In this document: positions 1-10,134 of the stretch, piece by piece | Position numbering within the stretch: position 1 is the stretch's first letter | How the letters are laid out: every line of letters starts with the position of its first letter | Assembly: GCA_019744775.1 (NCBI GenBank) | Contig: JAIETZ010000003.1 | Location: forward strand, 248,001-312,000 | Source: Candidatus Obscuribacterales bacterium | Lineage (GTDB): Bacteria > Cyanobacteriota > Vampirovibrionia > Obscuribacterales > Obscuribacteraceae | DNA length: 64,000 nt | Direction: 5' to 3' | Position numbers and translations under genes: made by a program | The notes under the pieces: model-generated | Databases searched by the model: none | Told to the model about the DNA's origin: nothing | Seen by the model: only the letters and a program-made list of their open reading frames with translations

Positions 1-2
1 CT

Positions 3-1247
3 GCTGCTGCCGAAATTACCCTAGCTAAAACTGAATACCTGCCGAATCTTGATGTGCTGGCTCAAGAGATATTCACCAGCCATAACATTGTCGCCGGCAC
101 AATCATTCCGCAGGTTTTGGATGTTATTCCAATTCAATCCGGAAGTGCATCAGGCAATACCGGAAAAGGTTATTTCTCATCTAACCAAGGTATAGGTGCG
201 TCATGGTTAGCTCTGGACTTTGGACTTCGTCGAGCAAACGTCAAATTAGCACATGCTGCAACCACGCAAGCAGAACAGAGTTTAAAATTGACGGAATTGG
301 ATGTTGCTTTTCAAGCTGCAGAAAGTTATCTCGATATGATTGCTGCCGAGCAAACAATTAGAGCAGCGCGTGCCACAGTCGATCGAATGAAAGCAAATGT
401 GTTGGCAATACACACGTATGTGGACAATGGTCTACGTCCTGGTGTTGATGCTTCAAGAGCCGACTATGAGCTTTCAGCAGCACGCATTGCGCTAATAGAT
501 GCAGAGCAAGCTACAGAATTGGCGCGCGTTGATTTGGCAGAAAAAATGGGAGTTGCAGGTACTTACGTCAATATCGATCCGGATCCAATTATTAGAGCGC
601 CGAGTCCAAAGTTTGATGCCAGACCGGTTGAGTTGAGCAAGCATCCGTTGGCGCTCTTGCGATCATCCGTTGTCACAACAGCCACAGCTAAAGTTAAGGT
701 GATTGATAAGACTTGGTATCCGCACCTTTGGTTGCATGGCAATTTCTGGGGTAGAGGTTCCAATGCTCCAGGCGGTGTCGGTACACCAATCGGTGGCGGC
801 ATATTACCGCAAGCAATGAATTACATGGTTGGTGCGTCTTTAAGTTTCCCAATTATGGATTACTTTGAAATTAAGGCTAAACGCAAAAACGCATTCAATG
901 AAGAGTTAGCGGAGAAAGCTAACTTCGATCTAGCGATGCAGATACTTGAGCAAAAGGATGCGCGTGCACGTGTGCTTCTAACAGAAGCAAGACGCGTAGC
1001 TGACGAAACACCTATTATGGTCAAAGCTGCTCGTGAAAACGCTGTGAAGACAGTTGAAAGATACAAAGTTGGATTGGCAAACATCGTAAACGTGTCGGAA
1101 GCAGAACGCATTCTGGCACGTGCTGAGGTCGATGATGCTCTTGCCCAGGTTCGAGTATGGAAAGCAATTCTGGCTACAGGATATGTACAAGGTGATTTGC
1201 GTCCGTTCTTGAAGATAGTTAGTGCAGCGGAGGGCAAATACCGGTGA
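3..1247 (+). CDS. TolC-family outer membrane efflux protein (5'-truncated by window edge)
   Basis: Probable outer-membrane channel of a tripartite RND pump. The frame is open from base 3, so the gene starts before the window; the visible part is 414 residues. The first in-frame GTG (54) is not the true start, because the upstream codons still read like the TolC family, with a LPNLDV stretch. Long amphipathic helices rich in Ala, Glu and Arg (for example around AAESYLDMIAAEQTIRAARA and near the C-terminus) fit the periplasmic helical barrel, with beta-strand segments between them. Its stop overlaps the GTG of the RND permease by four bases (GTGA), so the two are translationally coupled. Family assignment is firm; the substrate is unknown. 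Confidence 0.85.
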   Translation, partial: AAAEITLAKTEYLPNLDVLAQEIFTSHNIVAGTIIPQVLDVIPIQSGSASGNTGKGYFSSNQGIGASWLALDFGLRRANVKLAHAATTQAEQSLKLTELDVAFQAAESYLDMIAAEQTIRAARATVDRMKANVLAIHTYVDNGLRPGVDASRADYELSAARIALIDAEQATELARVDLAEKMGVAGTYVNIDPDPIIRAPSPKFDARPVELSKHPLALLRSSVVTTATAKVKVIDKTWYPHLWLHGNFWGRGSNAPGGVGTPIGGGILPQAMNYMVGASLSFPIMDYFEIKAKRKNAFNEELAEKANFDLAMQILEQKDARARVLLTEARRVADETPIMVKAARENAVKTVERYKVGLANIVNVSEAERILARAEVDDALAQVRVWKAILATGYVQGDLRPFLKIVSAAEGKYR

Positions 1248-4200
1248 ACCTCATTGGTGGATCGCTTAAACGACCAATAAGCGTTGTTGTTGCCGTAATA
1301 TCCATTGCGCTTGTAGCAGTCATGGCTTTGCGCTCAATGCGTCAGGACGTATTTCCTGATCTGAATATCCCAGCCATTTATGTTATCCAAGGTTATGGCG
1401 GCATGGCACCAGACCAGATGGAGGGTTACTTAACTTCAGTCTACGAACTGTTTTTTTTGTATGTGCCTGGTATTGAACACGTTGAATCTCAGTCAATTCA
1501 AAACGTAGCGCTTATCAAAATTTTCTTCCAGCCTGACACGGATATGGCTGAAGCTATGGCGATGGTTGTGGCGATGAGTAATAGGGCCACCAGTCTTATG
1601 CCTGATGGAACACTTAACCCCTTCGTGCTGCGCTTTGACGCGGGCACGTTGCCGGTAGGAGAGCTTGTGCTTTCTTCGCCAACAGAAACCGTAGAAAAAA
1701 TTCAGGATTTGGCTTATGTGCGAATTAGAACGCAATTAGCAACAGTGCCCGGTGCACAAGCACCACCTCCTTTTGGCGGCAACATTCGCTCCATTATTGT
1801 CAATGTGGATGCCGATAAGCTAAGGCGTTACAACATCTCTGGTAATGAAATTCTCAATGCCCTGGCCACAGGCAATAAAGTTATGCCGGCAGGTAATGTA
1901 AGAACTGGCGATTTGATGCGTATTGCTCCCGTAAATACTGACTTGCCTGATATTCACCAGCTTGACTATTTGCCTATACGTACAGGTGCTGGTCCACAAA
2001 TCTTTATTCGTGACGTTGGGGAAGTAATTGACTCATCGGATATTCTTGCCGGCTATGCTTTGTATAACGGCAAACGGACTGTTTACTTGCCGGTAGTTAA
2101 AAAGGCGGATGCATCCACGGTGTCCGTAGTTAATGCTGTGCGCGCTGCTTTGCCGACTATGCAAGCTGTTTTGCCGAAAGATGTCACTATCAGCTATGAG
2201 TTCGACCAATCAAAGTATGTAAGAGCAGCAATTGACGATGTTCTTTACGAAGGACTGATGGGCACTATCTTGCCCGGCTTAATGATCCTGCTTTTCTTGA
2301 GAGACTTAAGAGCAACGCTTATTGTTGTAACGACGATTCCATGTTCGCTGCTTGGTGCCTCCGTTGCGCTTTGGGCAACAGGGCAGACAATCAATATTCA
2401 GACGTTGAGTGGCTTAGCTTTGGCGATCGGTATTTTGGTGGACGAAGCAACGGTAAACATTGAGAACATTCACACGCACCTTGGGCGTGGCAAGCCGTTA
2501 AGTAGAGCCGTGCTTGATGCAGGTTCAGAAACCATGGTGCCCCGTTTGTTGGCCATGTTATCCGTGATTACTGTTTTCATTCCGTCCTTTTTCATGGTTG
2601 GTATTACCAAAAATCTTTTTGTGCCGCTTTCTCTAGCGGTAGGCTTTGCCATGTTCTGTTCGTTCCTTCTATCTAGCACATTGGTGCCCGTTATGGCTGT
2701 CTGGATTCTTAAGCACAAGAAGGAAGAAGACGAAGAGAAAGGATTAATGGCGAAAATAAGACACTCATTGGGTAGGTTAGTGGAAGCAGCTATGCCGGTC
2801 CGCCCTATCGTTATTGGTGTTTATTTGGCAGTTTGTCTGGTCATCATTGGCATCCTGTTTACTAATATCGGCCGCGAGATGTTTCCGCAGGGTGAAACAG
2901 AAGAATTTCGTATTCGAATTACAGCACCTACCGGTACACGCGTCGAAACGGTCGAACAAATTGTTACTAAGACAGTCGACATTGTGAAAAAGGAAGCCGG
3001 ACCTGGAGTTGTGGAAAAAACTTTGGGTTATGCAGGACAGCAACCACCACAGTTTGTTATTAGCTCAACCTATTTGTGGACATCCGGCCCGCATCAGGCG
3101 GTTATGGATTTCAAATTGGCCAAAGGTGCTCATATTGATATGGAGCCCTTTAAGGAAAGACTGCGTAAGCACTTTAAAGAACAGCTTCCTAGCGTACTCT
3201 TCTCATTTGAGCCTGGCGACATCGTTAACCAGGTAATGAATATCGGATCAACTACACCAATTGGTGTCATTGTTCGTGGTCACGATCTGACAGAAGATCG
3301 AATTTTTGCTGAGAAGATAATGCGCGAAATAAAGAAAATCCCTTACATCAGGGATTTGCAGTTTGCGCAGCCTCAAGAGTATCCGACGTGCGAAATCAAA
3401 ATTGATCGTGAGTTGGCTGGACAGTTGGGATTGACGCCAGTGGATATAGGCTATTCACTGCAGCCGGCATATTACTCTAGCCGCTATGTTCTTAAGAGTT
3501 TTTGGAAGGACAGAAACAGCGGTGTGTCCTACCAGATCCAGGTGCAGGTCCCGCAGGATCAAATTCAATCTAAGTCAGACATTGAAAATTTCCCGGCGAT
3601 GAACAATCCTAAATTGCAACATCCATTGATTGCTGATGTGGCAAAGGTTGTTTATGGTACCTGTATTGGCGAGTATGATCGCTACAACATGATGCGTATG
3701 GTCGGCTTAACGGCCAACATCTACGGTAAGGACATGGGTACCGTCGGCGACATGGTCAAGCAGGCTGTCGACCGCTGCGGCACTCCACCAAGAGGCGTAT
3801 ACGCCGACGTTAAAGGACAAATTCCAATTCTTAAGTCGACATTTGATCACTTATTTACCGGTTTGGCACTTGCGGTAGTTGTAGTTTTCTTGATGTTGAC
3901 CGGCTATTTTCAAGCACCAAGACTAGTGATTGTGGTTCTTTCAACAGCTCCAGCAATAATTGCCGGTATTTTGATGATGCTTACTATTACCGGAACAACA
4001 CTGAATGTGCAGTCATTCATGGGAGCGATCATGGCAATTGGGGTTGGAGTGTCCAATGCTATTTTGCTTGTTGTATTTGCCGAGAAGAATCGTTACGAAG
4101 GTATGCAAGTTGAGCAAGCGGCTATTGATGCTGCCGAAAAGCGCATGCGCCCTATTATGATGACGTCATTTGCTATGATTGCCGGTATGGTGCCGATGGC

Positions 4201-4363
4201 GCTAAGCGATAGCCAGGGAGCTTCTCTGGCGCGAGCAGTTATTGGTGGACTGGCTATGTCCACATTGACCGTGCTGACTATACTGCCGCTTTTCTTCGCG
4301 ACAATCCAAGCTAAGTTACCTCTTACATCTCCGTCCCTGCACCCTGACGATCGTGGTGAATAA
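1244..4363 (+). CDS. RND efflux transporter permease (AcrB/MMPL-like superfamily)
   Basis: Inner-membrane proton-driven pump of 1039 residues, the usual length for RND permeases. It has the N-terminal TM1, a large periplasmic loop, a six-helix block, a second periplasmic loop and a second helix block. The TM4 proton-relay motif reads GILVDEATVNIEN, with Asp400 and Glu401 where AcrB has two Asp. Start GTG at 1244 overlaps the preceding channel gene's stop; the adaptor gene follows at once. The gene order channel-permease-adaptor differs from the common adaptor-permease-channel order. Drug or lipid export is likely, but the substrate cannot be read from the sequence. Confidence 0.92.
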   Translation: MNLIGGSLKRPISVVVAVISIALVAVMALRSMRQDVFPDLNIPAIYVIQGYGGMAPDQMEGYLTSVYELFFLYVPGIEHVESQSIQNVALIKIFFQPDTDMAEAMAMVVAMSNRATSLMPDGTLNPFVLRFDAGTLPVGELVLSSPTETVEKIQDLAYVRIRTQLATVPGAQAPPPFGGNIRSIIVNVDADKLRRYNISGNEILNALATGNKVMPAGNVRTGDLMRIAPVNTDLPDIHQLDYLPIRTGAGPQIFIRDVGEVIDSSDILAGYALYNGKRTVYLPVVKKADASTVSVVNAVRAALPTMQAVLPKDVTISYEFDQSKYVRAAIDDVLYEGLMGTILPGLMILLFLRDLRATLIVVTTIPCSLLGASVALWATGQTINIQTLSGLALAIGILVDEATVNIENIHTHLGRGKPLSRAVLDAGSETMVPRLLAMLSVITVFIPSFFMVGITKNLFVPLSLAVGFAMFCSFLLSSTLVPVMAVWILKHKKEEDEEKGLMAKIRHSLGRLVEAAMPVRPIVIGVYLAVCLVIIGILFTNIGREMFPQGETEEFRIRITAPTGTRVETVEQIVTKTVDIVKKEAGPGVVEKTLGYAGQQPPQFVISSTYLWTSGPHQAVMDFKLAKGAHIDMEPFKERLRKHFKEQLPSVLFSFEPGDIVNQVMNIGSTTPIGVIVRGHDLTEDRIFAEKIMREIKKIPYIRDLQFAQPQEYPTCEIKIDRELAGQLGLTPVDIGYSLQPAYYSSRYVLKSFWKDRNSGVSYQIQVQVPQDQIQSKSDIENFPAMNNPKLQHPLIADVAKVVYGTCIGEYDRYNMMRMVGLTANIYGKDMGTVGDMVKQAVDRCGTPPRGVYADVKGQIPILKSTFDHLFTGLALAVVVVFLMLTGYFQAPRLVIVVLSTAPAIIAGILMMLTITGTTLNVQSFMGAIMAIGVGVSNAILLVVFAEKNRYEGMQVEQAAIDAAEKRMRPIMMTSFAMIAGMVPMALSDSQGASLARAVIGGLAMSTLTVLTILPLFFATIQAKLPLTSPSLHPDDRGE

Positions 4364-4364
4364 A

Positions 4365-5702
4365 ATGCCCAATTTCAAAATTCCAGACAAAGTAAAAGAG
4401 AAACCATTGCAATCAGGCGCTATTGCCGTTGCAGCTTTGATAGTGGCTTTTATGTTTTTTAAGTTTGGCGTTCCTGCCATTGAGAGTTTCTTCGTGCACA
4501 ACCAAAAGGAAGAAGCCCAAGGACCGGTTGATGTGCCTGCAGTAACCGTAATTTCACGAACGCTTGAGCGAGTCGATCAGTTGCCTGGTGAAATACATGC
4601 CTACCAAGACGTAGCTATTTTCCCGAAAGTGCCGGGCTTCATCAAATGGATAGGTGTCGACCGCGGCTCCATAGTTAAAAAAGGCGACTTGATGGTTGTT
4701 ATGTATGCGCCTGAATATTTGGCCAGGCGCAACGAAGCCTTATCGGCTTTTTCGCAAGCAAAGGCGCAATTACAAGAAGGCATTTCCCAATTGCAAAGCG
4801 CCCGCGCGGAATGGCGCCAAGCTAAAGCGCAGCTTCTGTCGGATGATTCAACTTACCAACGTGTAAAGGCTGCGTCTCTTGTGCCTGGTGTTGTGGCTAA
4901 CAACGATGTAATTGTTCTTGGTCAGACGGTAGATGTTGATCGCGAAAATGTAAAAACATGGGAGAGCAAGGTGCTCGCTGCTGAATCACAAGTTGACGCT
5001 CTCAAAGAAAATGTCAAAGTTGCTCAGCACGGTTTTGAAAACTACAAAGACTTCGCTGATTATTTAAACATCTATGCTCCTTTTGATGGCTATATCACCA
5101 AGCGTGACATGCATGTAGGCAGCTTCGTGGGACCGTTGGGTAATGGTGCTTATCCGGAAATAGTGAGAATCCAACAATTGGATTTATTGAGAATCGTCAC
5201 TCCTGTTCCTGAAATAAATACTGCCGGCGTTTTGCCGGGAGCAAAAGTTGAATTTACTGTCTCAACTTTCCCAGGTCGTCGTTTAGTTGGAACTGTAGCA
5301 AGGTTGGGTAATTACCTTGAGCAAAAGACAAGGACCATGCCTGTTGAGCTAAACTATTTCAACCCTGACTATAAAGTGCTTCCAGGAATGTTCTGTGAGG
5401 TATATTGGCCGACACGCAGACCAGAACCAACTTTGTTTGTACCTATTACATCGGTCGTATCAACGACGTTAGATACATTTATCTGCCGAATTAAGGGCAA
5501 TGATATTGAATGGGTGCCTGTAAAGAAAGGCGAAATCATGGGCGAATTTGTGGAAATATTTGGCGATGTTTACGCCGGAGAAGTTGTGGCGCAATACGGA
5601 AGCGACGAGCTGCGTCCTGGACAAAATGTAAAGCCGGTTTTAGTCGCACAAAAAGATGTTAAACGAACAGAGCGCCCAACGTATCACTTGCATGCACAAT
5701 AG
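4365..5702 (+). CDS. RND efflux periplasmic adaptor (membrane fusion protein)
   Basis: Adaptor linking the permease to the outer-membrane channel; about 445 residues from ATG 4365. In-frame GTG codons at 4353 and 4356 are alternatives, but ATG 4365 has GGTG six bases upstream and lies just after the permease stop (4361-4363). An N-terminal membrane anchor (IAVAALIVAFMFFKFGVPAI) is followed by a lipoyl half (PKVPGFIKWIGVDRGSIVKKG), an alpha-helical hairpin rich in Gln, Ala and Lys (about residues 95-205), the second lipoyl half (IYAPFDGYITKRDMHVGSFV) and beta-barrel and membrane-proximal domains. HlyD/AcrA-like. It closes the three-gene operon. Confidence 0.9.
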   Translation: MPNFKIPDKVKEKPLQSGAIAVAALIVAFMFFKFGVPAIESFFVHNQKEEAQGPVDVPAVTVISRTLERVDQLPGEIHAYQDVAIFPKVPGFIKWIGVDRGSIVKKGDLMVVMYAPEYLARRNEALSAFSQAKAQLQEGISQLQSARAEWRQAKAQLLSDDSTYQRVKAASLVPGVVANNDVIVLGQTVDVDRENVKTWESKVLAAESQVDALKENVKVAQHGFENYKDFADYLNIYAPFDGYITKRDMHVGSFVGPLGNGAYPEIVRIQQLDLLRIVTPVPEINTAGVLPGAKVEFTVSTFPGRRLVGTVARLGNYLEQKTRTMPVELNYFNPDYKVLPGMFCEVYWPTRRPEPTLFVPITSVVSTTLDTFICRIKGNDIEWVPVKKGEIMGEFVEIFGDVYAGEVVAQYGSDELRPGQNVKPVLVAQKDVKRTERPTYHLHAQ

Positions 5703-5732
5703 TGAAGTCGCCAGGATTCTTGAGTGGTTTGG

Positions 5733-5755
5733 GTAGGAGCGCATTGCATGCGCCC
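5733..5755 (+). repeat. REP-like palindromic repeat, copy 1
   Basis: A 23-base element: GTAGGA followed by GCGCAT-TGC-ATGCGC and CC. The GCGCAT/ATGCGC arms form a perfect stem with a three-base loop. The same 23-mer, with one substitution (GGA to GGG), occurs inverted at 29914-29936. It sits in the 66-base gap between two convergent genes, a typical position for REP-like repeats, and could also act as a bidirectional transcript end although no T-run follows. Confidence 0.6.
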
Positions 5756-5768
5756 TTGATACAGACAC

Positions 5769-7244
5769 TTATTGTGTGGGCGGGACCTGTACTTGCGCTT
5801 CTGAAAGTATGTTTGCTGCGCGAGCTTCCATTTGGTCCGCTTCTGAAGTCTTGTTCAGTTTACGCAGAACTTTTGCATAGTCATTTAAACACGCGGCCAA
5901 TAGCGGGCTTCTGGATCCCAGGGCTGCCTCGGTGCTTGTTTGTGCTTGTTTGTAATAACTCTCCGACTGGTCTAATTGATTCGCTCTGAAGTAGAGATAG
6001 CCGAGATTGTTCAAAATTTTAGCTGTTTCAAAATTATTGTTGCCGAACGATTTTTGGCTGGCGGCTAATGCTGACTTCAACACTTGCTCAGCTTGGCTGA
6101 AATTACCGAGTCCTTCGTAAGTGTTTGCCAAATCGTTTTGCAGTTTGAGGACGAGTAAATTGTTGCCGCCGTAAAGTCCTTGATATATCGAAAGTGCGCG
6201 CGTAAACAACGGCTCTGCTTCGGCGAATTTCCCTTGGCTTTTATAGAGCATGGCTAGATTGTTCAAATCCGCTGCAACGGCTGGATGATTAGGGCCAAGG
6301 CTTTTCTCATCAATTTCGATCAGCCGTTTATATAAAGGCTCCGAATCAACATAGCCACTTTGTCTGTAATAGACATCAGCTAATGTGCTGAACATGGGCG
6401 TTATTTGATAGTCGCGTAGACCAGATGTATGCGACTCACTCATGAGTTCCGGCGCTTCATTGGCTTGAGAAACAGTAGTTTTTTGGCTGGTCTCTTCGAT
6501 TTGAGTTTGCCAAGCCGATTCTGGAGTTGCCTTTTTTGGTTTTGTTGACTGGCTGGAAGAATTCAGCAGAATTTTTCTAGCTCTAGTTTCTAAAGCCTCC
6601 GCTTCTGAATCTCTCCCTAGTTGTCTAAGAAGGCTTGCATAATCATTCAAACATTTAGCTACATCCGGATTGTCTGATCCCAAAGAGCTTTCCAAAATAG
6701 CCAGAGCCTTTTTGAACGAATCTTCAGCATGAGTTAAGTCGCCCTGACGTGTTTTAGCGGTGGCTACTCTTTGTAGACTCTTGGCTGTGACAACATCCTT
6801 TGGTCCAAAATTCTTTTCGTTGATGGCAAATACTCGGTTGTATAAAGCCATTGCTTTGTTTTGATTGCCTTGTGATTCATAGGTTGAAGCCAAAGCAAGC
6901 ATTGTTGGAATTATTTTTGGGTTGTTTGCACCCAATGACCCTTCGAGGATATTTAGTGAGCGTGAATATAGCTTTTGCGCTTCTTCGCTTTTGCCGGTCA
7001 TTGAATAAACATTTGCCAGTCCATTTAAGGCAGATGATAAATCCAACGCTGAGGCATGTTGTTTTTCTGCTTGCGTCACTGCCTGTTGATATAAGTTCGA
7101 AGCCTGTGAATATAGTCCTTTATTCAAGGCGTTGCTTGCCTGATTTATTATCGAGGCGTTGTCATCGGCGGCCCAAGCATTGCCTGCCACAGTTGCTAGA
7201 TAGAGACTTATGGAAAGGGCGAGGATTTGTTTACACGCTGACAT
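5769..7244 (-). CDS. Secreted tetratricopeptide-repeat protein (kinesin-light-chain-like TPRs)
   Basis: A 491-residue protein with a Sec signal peptide (start MSACKQILALSISLYLATVA, cleavage after GNAWA). At least eight TPR units of about 42 residues follow, in two blocks separated by a Ser/Thr/Lys-rich linker (about residues 225-270). Repeats such as VAADLNNLAMLYKSQGKFAE and KILNNLGYLYFRANQLDQSE match the kinesin-light-chain type (TPR_10/TPR_12). It probably acts as a protein-protein scaffold in the periplasm or outside the cell; the partner is unknown. It is transcribed towards the RND operon and away from the glycosyltransferase gene. Confidence 0.85.
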   Translation of the reverse strand: MSACKQILALSISLYLATVAGNAWAADDNASIINQASNALNKGLYSQASNLYQQAVTQAEKQHASALDLSSALNGLANVYSMTGKSEEAQKLYSRSLNILEGSLGANNPKIIPTMLALASTYESQGNQNKAMALYNRVFAINEKNFGPKDVVTAKSLQRVATAKTRQGDLTHAEDSFKKALAILESSLGSDNPDVAKCLNDYASLLRQLGRDSEAEALETRARKILLNSSSQSTKPKKATPESAWQTQIEETSQKTTVSQANEAPELMSESHTSGLRDYQITPMFSTLADVYYRQSGYVDSEPLYKRLIEIDEKSLGPNHPAVAADLNNLAMLYKSQGKFAEAEPLFTRALSIYQGLYGGNNLLVLKLQNDLANTYEGLGNFSQAEQVLKSALAASQKSFGNNNFETAKILNNLGYLYFRANQLDQSESYYKQAQTSTEAALGSRSPLLAACLNDYAKVLRKLNKTSEADQMEARAANILSEAQVQVPPTQ

Positions 7245-7447
7245 GTGATTTATCTCAATTCTTGGTCTCGGGACACGCTCGATCTGCGCAAGCCGCGCGG
7301 GGACTATGTTAATGATACCCCAGCTAACCGAAGCATTAGGAAATCAAACTGTTGTAAAGCAGGATTAATGTAATGAGATCGCCAATTTGATTTGATTGGT
7401 GTGGAGTCTCAATTGATCCATCTTGTCAAGGCGGGCATAGAATAACC

Positions 7448-9127
7448 GTGAGCCTTTCGACGGCACCAGTTTTAGAGCAAACTTCCAAAATCAAAACAGC
7501 CTTTCCGCGCTGGTCTAATTTAGACTGGAGAATTTTTGCAGTTGTAGCAATTGGCGCGATACTTCTATTTTTTCCTGCGCTTGGTTTGATGCCGATTATG
7601 GATCCTTCTGATGGATATTATTCAGAAGGGGCTCGGGAAATGTTTGAGTCCGGCAATTATTTGGTTCCGCATTTAAACTATGTGCCCTGGTTTGAAAAAC
7701 CAATTTTGATTTACTGGCTAATTTCACTGAGCTACAAGATTTTTGGAGTTACTGAATTTGCCGCGCGCTTTCCTGCAGCATTGAGTGCAACTGCACTGAT
7801 TACTCTTTCTTATCCACTTAATCGCCAATACCTGCGCCGCCGTGCCGCACTTCTATCTACTCTGGTTTTGGCGTCATCTGCTCTTGTATTGCTCATAGGT
7901 CATATTGCTGTAACTGACATGCCTCTGTGCTTGCTGTTTTCTATGACAGTTGCTTGTTTGTTTTTGACCATTACCAAAAACATCGGTTGGACCAAATGGC
8001 TTGCCTATGTTGCTTTGGGTATTGCTGTCTTATGCAAAGGACCGATGGCCGGTGTTCTTGTATTTGTGTCTTTGTTTGCCTATATTGGCTTTACTTCGCG
8101 CAGTATCAGCGCTGCATGGCAATCAGTTAGAAAGCTACAGTTGATTTACGGTGCACTTATTGTTGCGGCAATTTCCTTGCCATGGTTTATCGCTGTGACA
8201 ATTGCCACGAATGGTGAGTTTTACCAAGAGTTCTTTATTAGGCAAAACATCGGACGTGCATTGGGCACCGTCAACCACCAAGCAGGACCTTTATATTATG
8301 TTCCTGTGTATTTGGGTGGCTTTTTCCCTTGGTCGATTTACTTGCTGGCGTTTATTCCGTCAATAATTGCAGCGGTGAAACGAGCACGTCTCAAATGTCG
8401 TGAAATGAGCATGCGCAGCCAATTGATTGTCCTAAGCGCCTTGATTGCCGCTTGGATGTATCCATTTTTTACTATAGTCTCGGCGAAGTTGACGACTTAC
8501 ATTTTGCCGATGTTTCCAGCTATGGCCATTTTGGTCGGCACATCGATGGACCTTGCTTTGCGTCGCAATAAAACAAAGTTGATGGCGGTAATTGCTGCTG
8601 CATTAACGGCTGTGATGGGTGTAGCTTCAATTGTTGCCCCAATGAAAGTTGGTGGCCTGCACGGATATGAAGCGGTCCTAGCCGCTGCTGGACTTTGTAT
8701 AACAATGGCATTCCTTACATGCACCGTTTTGTTTTTGCGCAAGCAAAACGCATTTGCTGTTTGGCAATTGTCCATATCCTCTGTAATCGTTGGTGCTGTG
8801 CTCGTGCCTCTAGGCTTGAATGTTGCTTACGATATGAAAATGGGCGACTATCATTCATTCGTACGCATGTTAAGCGACGCGCATATCGTGCCGGCTGTGT
8901 GTGGTCGAAAATCGCCATCAGCTAATTTCTATCTTCGCCAGCCTGTAACCATCATCGAGAAAAAGAAAGAATATATTTCTTACGTCAACAACAGCGACCC
9001 AACAAAGCCGTTATGGATAATCATGGCCCAAGACAGAATCCCGTATCTAACTGAAGCCAATCGCCCCGGACACGTTGTGGAAACCCGCGGTAGATGGTCA
9101 CTAGCTATTGTCGAGCCGGCTAAGTAA
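7448..9127 (+). CDS. ArnT/PMT-like membrane glycosyltransferase (GT83 type)
   Basis: A polytopic membrane enzyme of 559 residues, expected to move a sugar from a polyprenyl-phosphate donor to lipid A, lipid or protein on the outer face of the inner membrane. The first extracytoplasmic loop has the family signature: PIMDPSDGYYSEGAREM followed by WFEKPILIYWL and the FAARFPAALSA helix. In ArnT this loop carries the catalytic acidic residues and the E-K-P motif. About 11-12 hydrophobic helices and a C-terminal soluble segment follow. Start GTG at 7448. It stands alone in a 200-base divergent region. Donor and acceptor are not determinable. Confidence 0.85.
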   Translation: MSLSTAPVLEQTSKIKTAFPRWSNLDWRIFAVVAIGAILLFFPALGLMPIMDPSDGYYSEGAREMFESGNYLVPHLNYVPWFEKPILIYWLISLSYKIFGVTEFAARFPAALSATALITLSYPLNRQYLRRRAALLSTLVLASSALVLLIGHIAVTDMPLCLLFSMTVACLFLTITKNIGWTKWLAYVALGIAVLCKGPMAGVLVFVSLFAYIGFTSRSISAAWQSVRKLQLIYGALIVAAISLPWFIAVTIATNGEFYQEFFIRQNIGRALGTVNHQAGPLYYVPVYLGGFFPWSIYLLAFIPSIIAAVKRARLKCREMSMRSQLIVLSALIAAWMYPFFTIVSAKLTTYILPMFPAMAILVGTSMDLALRRNKTKLMAVIAAALTAVMGVASIVAPMKVGGLHGYEAVLAAAGLCITMAFLTCTVLFLRKQNAFAVWQLSISSVIVGAVLVPLGLNVAYDMKMGDYHSFVRMLSDAHIVPAVCGRKSPSANFYLRQPVTIIEKKKEYISYVNNSDPTKPLWIIMAQDRIPYLTEANRPGHVVETRGRWSLAIVEPAK

Positions 9128-9224
9128 GCGATTGCTCTACATTCAAACCTAGGGTAAACCCGCTTACAGAAATTCGTAAGTGGCCTGTCAATGGTACAAG
9201 CGAGTCTTGTATGAGGGGTGGGCC

Positions 9225-10133
9225 ATGAATCCTTTACGAAATATATTTCTGGGAATGTCTAGAATTCCCTTGCCGGTGATGTTGCTGGCCATTGTTGTTT
9301 TAGCAATAGGAGTGACGACGCTCATTGTGTCTTATGTGCATGAGCAGGAGACGAGGACAGCTGAGGCCATTAGAAAGGCTCAGCAGGCAGAGCAGGGTGA
9401 GCTCATTAGGGTTGTGAAAGCAGTAAAAGATATCCCCGAAGGTTCGGCAATTACATTTGAAGCTTTAGAAGAAAAGGAAATTCGTGGGCATTACGCGCAA
9501 GGTACATTAAACAACGCGTCTTTAGCTGTAGGTCGTACCGCAAAGTATCTAATTCCTGCCGGAAATCTTGTCAGCTTTGGTGATTTGGCTCCTGTTGATC
9601 AATTGATTGGAATAGAAGCACGATTGAAAGCAGGCTATCGCGCAGTAACGTTCCCCGTAGACTCCAGCTCTGGCGTCGCAGGTTTTGTTGCTCCAGGTAG
9701 TCGTGTTGATATTCTGGCTTCTGCTGGCTCTGGTCATGAGACAAGTACGGGTTGCATTTTGTCTGATGTTGAAGTGATTGCTGTTGGTGATACAACGGAA
9801 AGAGCAGCCAGCGGCACCACTTATCAGGGCAACACTATTACAGTCGCAGTCTCAACCGCAGACACCACCAAGCTCATAAAGGCGCAAATTGCTTCCGGTA
9901 AACTCTACATGGCGTTGAGAAATCAAAAAGATCATGCGCCTATTCGAGTAGTAGATGTAACGTCGTTGTATAAGCAACCGGTTGCCGAAATTAACGTGCC
10001 TGTAGTACCTCTTATTCCGCCGCCGCAAGAAAACCTAGTGCGGAATGCTGATGTGCAAACCCCGTCAAAGGATTATTCCGTTGAGATAATTTCTGGAACG
10101 CGCAAAGAAATTATGTCTGTGCCGGCTATTTAG
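9225..10133 (+). CDS. cpaB: Flp pilus assembly protein CpaB/RcpC-like
   Basis: About 302 residues from ATG 9225. This start is chosen over the upstream GTG 9180 because it is preceded by a purine-rich GAGGGGTG and places the membrane anchor (LPVMLLAIVVLAIGVTTLIV) at the N-terminus. A SAF domain follows (VVKAVKDIPEGSAITFEALE to YLIPAGNLVSFGDLAPV), then the CpaB/RcpC core (GYRAVTFPVDSSSGVAGFVAPGSRVDILA), a standard signature. The protein is thought to help assemble the Tad/Flp pilus outer-membrane secretin. No other Tad structural gene lies beside it; the only other candidate here is the prepilin peptidase at 28.2 kb. It converges with the UbiA-type gene, leaving one base between stops. Confidence 0.85.
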   Translation: MNPLRNIFLGMSRIPLPVMLLAIVVLAIGVTTLIVSYVHEQETRTAEAIRKAQQAEQGELIRVVKAVKDIPEGSAITFEALEEKEIRGHYAQGTLNNASLAVGRTAKYLIPAGNLVSFGDLAPVDQLIGIEARLKAGYRAVTFPVDSSSGVAGFVAPGSRVDILASAGSGHETSTGCILSDVEVIAVGDTTERAASGTTYQGNTITVAVSTADTTKLIKAQIASGKLYMALRNQKDHAPIRVVDVTSLYKQPVAEINVPVVPLIPPPQENLVRNADVQTPSKDYSVEIISGTRKEIMSVPAI

Positions 10134-10134
10134 T

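Noticed and set aside
5702-5989. 95-residue plus-strand ORF antisense to the TPR protein
   Set aside because: Overlaps a well-supported signal-peptide TPR gene and runs through the REP element; composition is unlike a protein.
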